64,000 nt of DNA from Harmonia axyridis (taxonomy: Eukaryota > Arthropoda > Insecta > Coleoptera > Coccinellidae): assembly GCF_914767665.1 (NCBI RefSeq), contig NC_059505.1, positions 22,875,506-22,939,505 on the forward strand, read 5' to 3'. Position 1 is the stretch's first letter. Each line of letters begins with the position of its first letter. Made by a program: the position numbers and the translations under genes. Below, one piece after another: positions 26,601 to 38,600 of the stretch. The notes beneath the pieces were generated by a model that saw only the letters and a list, made by a program, of their open reading frames with translations, did not search any database and had not been told where the DNA came from.

Positions 26601-29600
26601 GATTATTTTGTTCATGAAGTTTAGCCCATCGTAGTGGAAAAAAAATGTACCGAGCTACTGCTGCACATTACACCAATAAATTGTCTATTTCATACTGATT
26701 TCAAAGAGGTATCACACAAGTCATTTGTCATTCAAAGAAAAAAGATATGGCTGTTTTTATCCAAATGGGTACGTTTCTGACAATATCAAGTTTGTCAATT
26801 ATGTTAAGAAATCTTCGATATTGCATTACTTAGTGAACAATGGCAATTGTTTACGTGCGAAAATATTACTCGCATAATTATTCACCTCAACGAAATTCAA
26901 TTTTGCCGGCAAATTTTGCGAAAACATCATGCAGATCCAGATGTTTTCAATAAGATCATTTGGAGCGAAGAGTCTACCTGTACCAAGGATGGGTACATGA
27001 AGACCTAAATCCTATGGACTTTTAATATTGGGGCTGCCTAAAAGACAAAGTATACGCAACACCCATACGTGATGAAGTCGAATTGCGGATGTGTTCTCTC
27101 AATTCGGCTTCATCACGGATGGGTGTTGCGTATACTTTGTCTTTTAGGCGGCCCCAATAATAAGTCCATAGGATTTAGGTCAGGTGAACGAGGAGGCCCC
27201 AAAATTTTACCTTCTCTTCCAATTCACCGGTGGGGATAAGTTCTATTCAAATGTGCGGACGTGCGGTAACTTCCAGTCCGTAATGTGCTGGCCGCTGGGC
27301 ATCCATCATGTTGAAGCGCCAGTGGCACATCTTCCAATAAAATGGGCAGCTGGTTGATTAAAAATTCCAAATAATTGTTTGCGTTCAGTGATGGCGGCAG
27401 TTCGATCGGGCCCAAAAATTGCCCCATTAAATATTCCAGTCCATAAATTGATCTTGAATCGATATTGTGATCTATCTTCTCTCACCTCTTGTGGATTAAT
27501 GATATTCCAGCTATGCAAATTGTGGAGATTCATGTACTCATCCTTGGTACAGAAAGACTCGTCGCTCCAAATGATCTTATTAAAAAAATCTGGATCTGCA
27601 TGATGTTTTCCAAAATTTGCCGGCAAAATTGAATTTCGTTGAGGTGAATAATTATGCGAGTAATATTTTCGCACGTAAACAATTGCCATTGTTCACTAAG
27701 TAATGCAACATCGAAGATTTCTTAACAGAATTGACAAACTTGATTTTGTCAGAAACGTACCCATTTGGATAAAAACACCCATATCTTTTTTCTTTGAATA
27801 ACAAATGACTTGTGTGATACCTCTTTGAAATCACTATAAAATAGACAATTTATTGGTGTAATGTGCAGCAGTAGCTCGGTACATTTTTTTTCCACTACGA
27901 TGGGCTAAACTTCATGAATAGATAATCCACTACCAAAATTTCCAATAAAAATATTTCTCTTAGCCCCTCTTTAAAATTTTCGGAGGATGTTTTTAATGTG
28001 AACGTTGAAATCATTCTTCAGCAATATTTTACTGAAAAAATTAACCAGAAATATGTAAAATTGTACCAATCGTAAGGGCAAAACTATTGAAAGGGGCAAA
28101 AATTCATTATTTTCAAAAAAAAAAAAATATCTCGAAAACGGTGAGACTTTTATGATGGGAATTTTGTCATAGCAGGTGGGTTATCCTTTGATCTACATTC
28201 TCCCTTGGTTTGACCTGATCTTTACGGGACACCCTGTATATACATAAATACGTGCATAAAATACTTGATAAAAATAATTATATCAATAAGTTAAAGTTGA
28301 AAAATGAGTCAACAATATTCACAAACATACACACAATCATCTACATAAGGGAATCTGATGGGCCCATCGATTCTTCGGGCGAAATCAGAATTCCGATTTT
28401 CCACCTGTGCGTCAAATAAATTCACCGTTTCCATCTCTATTCTCGTATAAGGCCCTTTTGCACCTAAAATCTGATTGGCTCGATCGATTCAACGAGAATA
28501 ATTACTAAGAACCTCAGTATCAGAATATGAATTATTGCATCCTGATCTGATGATCATTTAAAAAAAAACGCTGCATACTTGTGTATACTTTTCGAAGGAA
28601 TAAAAATGTGGAAATATTCAGGATGCCCCTAAGGGCGTAGAAATACTGGGGTAACTAACCCCACCAAGATTTCCAAAATATAAAATTTCAAAATTCGCGA
28701 AGGCGAAGAACGAAAATTTATCCATAAAATGAACGAAAAATCTAATCATTCTACTCTCTTTGTAAATTGACACAGCAGTAAGAAATTGGACCTTTTCAAG
28801 GTCTATGAGTTTATTATCGATTTCAAAAGCTAAAATTTCGTGTATGGATTACCAATATCATTTACACATAATAAATAAGTTCCTAATTATACAGGCTTAA
28901 AATCACGAGAGGCTTCAACGAGACATACTGAAATGATAAGAAGTGCGTATTTTCGAATGGAATCACCTGCATATAAAAAGATGTACTACTTTTATCTTAA
29001 TTAGCTTGCTAGAATATTTTATATATTTATTATTTTATATCTACACATTATTATGTCTTATAATGCTTGTGAAAATGATATTTTTTCTTTTGCCCATATA
29101 CATCAATCTACAATATACATCGAATTGAGCTTTTATTCATACGGCTAATGACCCTGGCAGTCGAAGCCGTAAAACTTGAATCTAACTCTTCTACGTGACT
29201 TTCATCTTCAGATATTAACCGGTGCCAAAAAAAACCTGATTAGTGCATGAGTTTTAGCGTCAATATCTCGTAAAGAGTACGGGGGTATTACGCGTCATTT
29301 GAGATATTCATGAGTATAATGCATAATGCGGCAATTTTGATGATGTTTTATGTTAAATTTGTCTGTATTCTTTCCTATTGCTTCTGACTGAATTACATTC
29401 TCATTCGGTACTTAGAATATCTACACATGGGATTTTTCGTTGATCAGGCTTGAAATGCCGCCCCTGAATTTTGGCACCCTAGGCGACCGCCTACCCCCTA
29501 TCGATGACCCTAGTAAAATCTCCAATTTTCAACAAAAATGGGATGGATGCCTTATTAGCTTTGTTGTTCAGCGCTTAGTTCAAATATACTGGCATTTCTT

Positions 29601-32600
29601 GGAAGGATCAATATCCAATGTATTTTAGACTTAGACATAGGAAATTGGAGATAGTTCCAGAATGTACAATCTCCAGTAATAATTGAGTTCAATTCAGTCG
29701 TTTTCTTTGTTTTTCTCAGTTGTGAATGAACTGAAGATAGTACACTTTGGAACTATCCCCCTCGTAGACAGTATATGTATATTGTAAAAAACTCATCTAG
29801 AATTTTCTAAAGAATCGGGGTGTTGCATTTAACATGAATGGTAACTACTATTTGGAATTGGTATTTTTGTTGAGACTACAATACACTGTAGTCTCAACAA
29901 AGTTAGGACGAGAATGAATAATATTCATTCTAAATGTTATGAACTCAATATTTTGATAATAACATTTTTTTGTGTATGTTGAAAATATTTCATACTCATT
30001 TTTTTCCATATAGATCGGCGCAAATGCTGGTATAATAGGCATGACCAAGGAGCATTTAGGCCTTGCTCTGGCTCTTTCAGTTCCAGTTTTTGTGGTGGTT
30101 ACTAAAATCGATATGTGTCCTCCTAATATATTACAGGAAAACTTGAGGACTCTAGTGAAAATACTGAAGTCCCCCGGATGTAGAAAAGTTCCTGTAATGG
30201 TCAAATCGTTGGATGACGTTGTCTTGAGTGCTACCAATTTTGTATCTGAAAGGTGAGTATTGATTAACAATTACTCTTTCAGAAAATTCCAGTTTTTAGT
30301 GCTCGTTCCTCGAATATTTCTTCACGATGTCTGTGTTCTTCGAAGTTTGAGACGGGTATGGTCTGAAACAATATGGTTCGCCTCACTAATGACGAATCCG
30401 CGATTAAATTAAATGATGTCCTTTCGGTACGATCGTGAACACTCGAACTCTCGAACAAGAAACCTAGATACTTAAAATTCTCAGGATCGGTTTGGAAATT
30501 TCAGTTTCCTGATAACTTCGAAACTACGGATACAGAACTTGGGTGTAAAATAACAATTTCAAACACGCAAAATTGCTTGATGATGACTACATCATCATTA
30601 TACATGAAAATTCGAGAAAAATATCGAAAGAAATAAACTAAATATTTCAGTGTCAAGAACAACTCCGAATTGAGGTTTCACGTGATGTATGAAGGGTTTG
30701 GTCCGTATATCATCTTGCTTAATATGGTTAGTAAGTTGGTGGTTCGTATATATCAAATTCCTCAAAACGCTGCGAAAATCCATCTGCTGGAGCAATAATT
30801 AGCTTTCCTCTCCCAAAACCAGAAAATTCAAGCGGAATATAGATTCAGTACATTGTGCAACAAGTGGGGAAAGTTCAACTTTTCTCACGAGTATGGAAGT
30901 TTGTGGCACAGGCCTGAAAGGCGAGTGCCGCACACACACCACTGAGAAAAAGGACTTTCTCCACACGTTGCACACTATGCTTTTCCTACAATTGCTATTA
31001 AAAGAAGCGTATTCTTCATAGCTCACAGAATTTCAAAACCATGTATTGCTCTTATTGTGAGAAATATTATTCCTCACGGCACTTTGTCCACACCTCGCTT
31101 GATAGAACAATGAAATTGGGCTTTTGAAAAGTTATTTCTAAGAAAATGCAAGGAATTCATAGATGCTGTCAATGAATTGAATCAGGTACATTACTTGTAA
31201 TTTAGAAATTTATGCAATTATAAGAAAAGTATAGTGTGCAACATGTAGAGAAAGTCCTTTTTCTCACTCGTGTGTTTTTCCACACTCGTGAGAAAAGTTG
31301 GACTTTCCCCACAATATACTATCTCCTATAACTGCTGAAAATCAAATAATACAAGTAATAAAAGTATTTGCTACTCTTGAGGTTAATGTACCTGATTCAA
31401 TTTTAAATGGCCTTCGTTGACAGTATCTATGCATTTCTTGCGTTTCCATAGAAACGACTTTTCAAGTGCCGCAACGTATACTTAATATGCGTTTTGGCTA
31501 AAAAAATGATTTCTACACCACCTTGAGATAGAGCAATCTTCTTTTTAATCCAACTTTTCTGCATCCGTAGGCCTTCTGACACCACTTTTCACATTTACAA
31601 ACAGGCCCGTCGAGAGGAAGGGGTGTTTGATTTTCTCCGGTCCAGTATTTTTGGCGGCCTTAATTTTCCGAATCCCGTGATATAGAAGTATACAAAAAAC
31701 AATTCCTGAGTGAAATTTTTCACTTATTTCAATAAACATAACATAAGACGTTGCATATTTATTTTACGTCTGGGCCCTCCGCCTACCCTTGACATTGTTT
31801 ATCCCTGTTATTCGGATCTAATGATGTGTTTCATTTACCTACTCCATCCGATGTTTACTAAGCACACTCTCGGAACGGAAAGCAAGAAAAATGAAAAATA
31901 ACCACACGTGTATGCGGAATATAATAATAATAATATACTTTATTTCCAACAACACTTTTATTAACAATATTAAAAGTGTGTACAAAAAAAAAATTATATA
32001 TAAACTGTTGTCAGAAATTGGTAAGAATATCGAAGAGAGTTTTGAAACAAAACTCCCACCGGTTTTCAATTCCAACCAAAGAAGAAAAAACAACAAAATA
32101 GCTAGTCTACAAAACCAACTTGGGAAAAACATATCATCCAAACGAAAATAACCCCTGTAATCATCATTCATCATAAAAATTTTCTGGGGAGGTGCATCAA
32201 ATGAAAACTCAAAAATACTGATCCGCCACCCTGAATGAATTAATTCAACAGTCCAGTACAAACCTGACAATCAAAATAAAGTAAAATAAAAGTGTGATGG
32301 GAATAATCTACATCATTTAATCGAAATGAAACAAACAAATAAATGAGTAAATATATAAATATGTCCTCACTTAAAAAATAAAAATCTGAAAAATAATGCT
32401 CTTTTCAATAAAATCAGCCTACTTGCCAATATGTATATTTCCTATTTTATTCTGCTATCATAAAAATTATTTAGCTTTGTTGGAGAATCATAGGAATAAA
32501 ACTATTTCTTATAAGTTGAAATGTCGTGTGTTCCTAAATTGGGCCCTCAAAAGCTTTGTTTTCGAGATACAGGGTGTTTTTTGTACGATTTGTAATCTTA

Positions 32601-35600
32601 TTTTCTTGTGAGAATTATACCAGTTTATCGAATCTATATTAATATTCGCTTCAGATTCGGTGAATAGGTTTCTATCAAAACATAAAGCTTACTAACTAGA
32701 TCTTGATAATAATTTGGATTTTCCAGGGAATACCTAAAACAGTTTTGGAATTTTTTTCTCGAAATCCGTAACAGAAACGACAAAACTACAAGAAACCATG
32801 AAAAGAGTAGAACTGGACCTAAGTTTCTTTCATCTTTTTTTTGAACTACCAGAAATCCACCAACAAAAAAGTTCTGGTGAAAAGATGCAAGTACTGTTCC
32901 AGGAAAATATCACCCTGTAGATTTTCAATCAAAAGTAGTATATCGCATGATGAGAACTTCAAACTCGAATATCTATACTGAATTTAAGTTTAATATCTTG
33001 TGAAAAAAAGGTGCTATGAAAAAAAAAAATAATTTTCACATCCTGTATTTCGAGAACAAAGCGTTTTCGGGCCCATAGGAATTTTTCTCAAAATGATTCG
33101 GGGAATCTGTTATTTTCGTTTGTACCTCCAATTTACGAATACCCTGTATAATAGCTGTTCTGCAGTTTCGTTCAATGCATTTAGTTTCTTTTATACTTGA
33201 AGAAAAAAGTGGTACATTCGGAAAGGAAAATATAAGTGAAAAAAATACAAGTAAATGAATGGGTACATTTTTTATTCTATTCATATCACCATCAATACAT
33301 TCTGTGGAAACCCATATTAATTAACGGCGAAAAAATGGCATCCCAAAATGGAGGAAGCGCCTGGAGGCCCACATTTAAATATCTCCCCCGGGCCCGTTTG
33401 GAAACCACTCACCAGGTTCGCCATTAGTATGGGAATGAACAAAATGCAGCGCGATGGGGATGGAAAAGAAATAAAAATGGGCTTATTCCTGTTACGACAC
33501 TCAAGCCCTAAGCCAGATACCTTCTTAAAACTCATTTCTTGTAAATAGGATCGTCGACAGAAATTACGGGCCCGGGGGAGATATTTAAATGTGGGCCCTC
33601 AGGCGCTTCCTCCATTTTGTTGTCGTTTTGCTGGTTTGAATTTATTCGATATTCTGATTTTTTGAAGCCTGCATATTTGAATTCGTTTAAAGACATTTTC
33701 TTACTTACTACATTACTATTCACTGTTAACTTATAGTTCACGAAGAAAGAGTTCTGCATCTTCAGTAATGATCTCTGGATCAGCCATTGAATTTGTAAAT
33801 GCTTAAATAACCTCGTGTGAACATGGATTTTTCCATTTGGAAAGTCCTGTCACGGTCGCCAAAAAATGTGAGCACTTCTTTATATAAGATCACCTACCCG
33901 GTGAAAATATTTATCAACCCTCAATGGAGATTAGACTTATCACTAATACAACCGTTTTCCACCCCGAAGGGTAAGAAATCGGATATTTTAGGTCTTGCCG
34001 AGGCTTGACCTTTCGGAGATTACCCCGCTGATTTCTTTCATGAACATGTGACTATACTTACCCCTCTTACGCGTGGAAGCTACGCCAGAGAGGAGAACTC
34101 TCCCCTCCGTACCATTTCTCCTTTGCCGGCTAGGGGTGGCGCTGTAATCAACAGTGCCCGCGTTTCTTCAGTATCTTCTCTTAAAATGACGGCAAGGCAT
34201 TACTCAGGTCAAGCCTCGGCAAGACCTAAAATATCCGTTTTCTTGCCCTTCGGGGTGGAAAACGGTTGTATTTTAGCTCTGTGCCTTCGGCTTGACCTTT
34301 CGGAGAAAGTTTGGCATCTGCCGGCATCCATCGTACTGTGACTATCAGATTAAGAGTAAGGAATAAAACCTCCTCTTTACTCAAAGTATATAATGTAAAA
34401 AAATAAATAAAATATTTCTCTAGATTCACAAACAAAAAACAAAACTCAACTCTGTAACAATGTATGTATATATAACTATGAAATATATATATGTATATAT
34501 TTAGGAAAGATATATATATATAAAGGTTTGAAAGAAAAACATTTCATTCAATGAACAAGAAATCTGTCCAATGATATCACATGAGAAATCACAGCATCGA
34601 GTTTGATGGATCATACTGAATTGAAGGAACTTCGTAAATTAAGTCTTTTAAATTCGCTTGGTCTTTCAACATTCTTGCAATAGTGCTTGAAAAAGTTATT
34701 TGAACCTCGCCAATTACTCTTCTCCAAGATGGAGTCTATTGAAACATTATTTTGAAAATCAAAAGATGCTACTGCGGAACGGATAGAGCCGGGACCCATT
34801 TCAATTCTCAAATCCTTGAAAGGTTCTTTGAGCCATCCTGCTATTATTGTCCTTGTTGAAGCTCTAACTGCCCCTCTGGTTGTGATAAAAAGAGGGAAAA
34901 GATTTTTCTTAGCCCTCCTTCTCTGCTCAGACACTTTAATTAGGAGATTAACCCATTTGACCAGGTCTAAGAGTTCATCTCCCGAACTTCTTTGCTCCCA
35001 ACCGGATTGGCGATACTTGGTCCGATCCGTTTTAGACCCAAACATAGGCCAGAATGTGATCGTAGAATTCTAAAGCTGGCAGTGATCTTTATCCAGGCTG
35101 ATGAGTGTAAGATCATGAATCCTACGACCTGAGGCCAATAGCAACAAGATGGCTGTGTGTCGTGATACTTGAAAAAAACTATTCTGATCCGGGGGATGTG
35201 ACTTCAACCAGTTGACTAGATCTAGGATATTCCAAATGGTTGACTTAGGCGTAAGACATGCCGAGGTCTTGAGGCCTATGGCTTTCAACATCGTTTTAAT
35301 CAATGGATGCCCTGACAGTCGTTCCGCGCCCTCGGGTGAAGAGAGAGTTATCACCACAGACTTATGGACCAGGATCGTCGACAGAGCTAACTTTTTAACT
35401 CTGAACAAAAAAGACAGATATGCACAAATATCTGATGCGCTTGGTCCATTGGATCTTACACTCGACCTTTCGCACCAAGACCTCCATTGTTTCCAGGCCG
35501 AGTGATAGGTTCGTAAAGTTGAATCTCTCCAAGCACCCTGAAGAAGTGCGACATCATCTGGTGATAGACCTGACATTAACGGAGTCCACCCCGTACCTTC

Positions 35601-38600
35601 CAAACTTCCAAACGAAGGTCCTCTGATCTGGGCGGAAGAAGATCGGTCGAAAGATCGATAAGAGCGTGGGACAAATTCCTTAGAATTATTGGAGCTTCTA
35701 GAGCTCTGTGTTTGAGGTCTGCCCTCCAGAATACCTTCTCCCAACGTGGGTCTACTAGAATGAAAGTTCCTTGGGATTTGTTCAAATTTTGCAGAACTCT
35801 GGGAATTAGAGGAGGTGGTGGGAATATCCAGGCGAGCCTGAACACCCAGGGTCTGCTGAACGCGTTTATGAACACTGCTCGCGTGTCTCTCGCATCTATC
35901 GTTACATATTCTGGAACTACTCTCGATCGATTCGTCGCAAACAAATCTATTTCCGGGATTCCCCATTTGGAAAAAATCATCGATGTCACCTCCGCTTTTA
36001 TATGCCAATCGGGAAGAATCAGACCCCTTGACTGGCAATCTGCCATTGTGTTGCAATATCCGGGAAGGTAGTAGGGAAATATGGATATCCGAAACTCGTG
36101 TGTTATGGAAAGTATCTCTCTCGTTAGTTCCAAAAGAGCCTTTGATTTCGTCCCCCCTTGATTTCTCAAGTAGGCCACAACAGTTCTGTTGTCTGACTGT
36201 ATCATCAGGGATTTTTCCACCAATGATTTCTTCAATTTATTCACGGCTATAAGCACGGTGAACAATTCCTTCCTGTTGATGTGCCAGGCTTTCTGAGTCT
36301 GTGTCCACGTCCCCGACATCTGCGTCTCGCTCATTTGAAAGCCCCAACCCATGTCCGATGCGTCTGTTCACAAAAACATTGTCGGCTCGGGGATGAAAAT
36401 CCTTCCGGGAGTGGAAAGGTTCTGTAACCACCATCGACAATCGGCTAGAGCCTCCTTGGGACACGGACATTTCTTTCTCGGTTGGATCTCTGGCAACCGT
36501 TTGCTTGCCCGTTGAAGCCTTCTCGTAAAGAGGCGACCCATAGGGGTAACCAGAGACGCAAAACCTAGCCTGCCTATCAAGGATTTTCCCGACTCCCAGC
36601 TCCAAGTACCCTTGCTCACCAACTGGTGTAAGCTCTCTCGAATTCGTTGAGTCTTCTTGGAGGGTAAGGTCTTTCTGTTCTGTTCGGTGTCCCAAATTAT
36701 ACCCAAAAACTCCACTGATTTCAGTGCCTCCAAATTGGACTTCTCTAGGTTTACTTTCCAGCCTAGGCTCTGAAAAAGATCTACTGCGTATTCCAACTGT
36801 CTCATTAGTGTTGTTGAATCTTGGTGTGCAAGAAGAAAATCGTCCAGATAAACGATTACCCGAATACCCTTTGCACGAAGGATACTCGCTAACCAATTGC
36901 TTATTCGAGAGAAAATCAGAGGAGCACTGGACAGACCGAATGGTAAGCATGTCATTTGAAATACTCTCCTTTTTTAAGCGAAGGAGAGGTACCTGCGATG
37001 CTCTTCCTTTACTGGAATGTGGAAGTTAGCTTGTGATAGGTCCAGTTTCCCTACAAAGTCGCCTTCTTGAAGAAACCCTGGTACTTTGTTTTGATTCACC
37101 AGACGAAAACGCTTGGGATTTAAATACCCATTGAGACGCCGAAGATTGAAAATCTGCCTCATCTTTCCGTCTTGTTTCGGGACTAAAAATAGTTGAGATA
37201 AGAACCCGGTCTTTGCCACCGATGGTTCCACCACTTGTTGATTTATTAGAGTATTGATTTCTTTTGACATAGTTTCTGAAACTTTTGTGATTTTTTTTTT
37301 ATAAGAGCACCTGTCAACGGAACAGAAGGAGGTTTCTTTACAAAGGGGATGGAATAACCTTTTATTGCTTTCATCACGAATGGTGGAGCGCCTAGCTTTT
37401 TCAGATGCTCGAGTACCCTTTGATCTGACCTGCTACAAAGGGCGCGTCAAAGACGCCTCTTGCCTTCTGGACGACGCGGCTTGTTGGTTCTTCCTACGTG
37501 ACCACCCCTTGTTTCTCGACGATTTCTATATGAAGCAACTGTAGTAAAATGAGGACTCGAACGATTTCGCCAAGATGAGCTCTTAGATTTCGATGGCTGA
37601 AATTTAGACGGTCTCTTGTGCTCTAACCGAGTCTTTTTTTGAGGGACAGATGTTCTGTTCCCGGATCTATCCGACCGCTTATAAAAAACATTGAAAAAAC
37701 CTCCTTGTTCTTTTAAAAAATCTGTTAATTTTTCTTCATCGAAAATGTGCGTCGAAGAAGGGGGAATTTGGTTCAATTTGACTGTTTGAAAGTCCGATTT
37801 CGTTTTATATGCTTGACGTCTAAATTTAATGGTTTCTGCTCTATGAGCACATACAAATTGTAAAAGATCATCTGAATAGTTCTTAAAGTTAGAATTGGTA
37901 TCAATTAAAACCGACTTTAGGTCGTCGACAATATCAGGGTGCTTAGCGGTAAGGCCTTTCAAAGCCTCAGCTAATGCTTTTCTTTGGTTTGAAAGGCCAT
38001 GGCAGATAGTGCCTAATGTATCATCAAATGTTACTAGTAGGTCCGAGGCGAAAGACCTAGTCGCTAAACTTCCCAACTGCGAGTTAACTTTGAGAGCCAA
38101 AAAACTGGCGCCGCCTGCAAGCGTTTCTGAACTTCTTTATATCTAATTTTGTTCCACGATTCTGAACCAAAACGTTGGCAGGCAATACCTTCTGCCTTTA
38201 TGATTGGACTGGGCTCCGGAATGTCCGGAGCAGCTTCCATTACATCAGGTAAAAAATCTAGATCTAGGTTATCTATGAAATCAATAGCTGGCGCTTGCCA
38301 AGTTTGGGAGCTCTCCTAATCAGAATTATAAGGTAACTCATCTTCCTCTTCGGCCGATGACTCGACCCCTGTAGATTGAGTTTTTGCTAAATCATCCCGG
38401 CGAGCGCAGATTGAAGCAAACATTGTATCCACCTTATTTTCAAGAAGGGTGACTCGATCAAGCCTTGGTCTCTTCACAACTTGCTCCTTTGAAGAATATC
38501 TTCGACGTTTACCATGGGAGTCTTCAGACATTTCTTCTTCTGAACCAGCTTCTGACTTCTCACCCAACTGGCCTGAAGCTTCTTGCCTGGATATTAGCAA

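Larger units (their letters stand above)
25690..28560. repeat. Older repeat interrupted by a palindromic mariner
   Basis: A block containing CCTTTTGCACCTAAAATCTG at about 26025 recurs at about 28450 on the same strand and, inverted, near 25930-25960. The blocks flank the mariner at 26292-28238 in GTPBP1 intron 4. The family is unknown. Confidence 0.5.

Noticed and set aside
31839..32270. 143-codon minus-strand hydrophobic frame
   Set aside because: Composition is that of AT-rich LINE tail DNA (runs of I and F); no family recognised.
36237..36950. 237-codon frame overlapping the DIRS reverse transcriptase
   Set aside because: It is a shadow frame; the YLDD-bearing frame is the real coding one.
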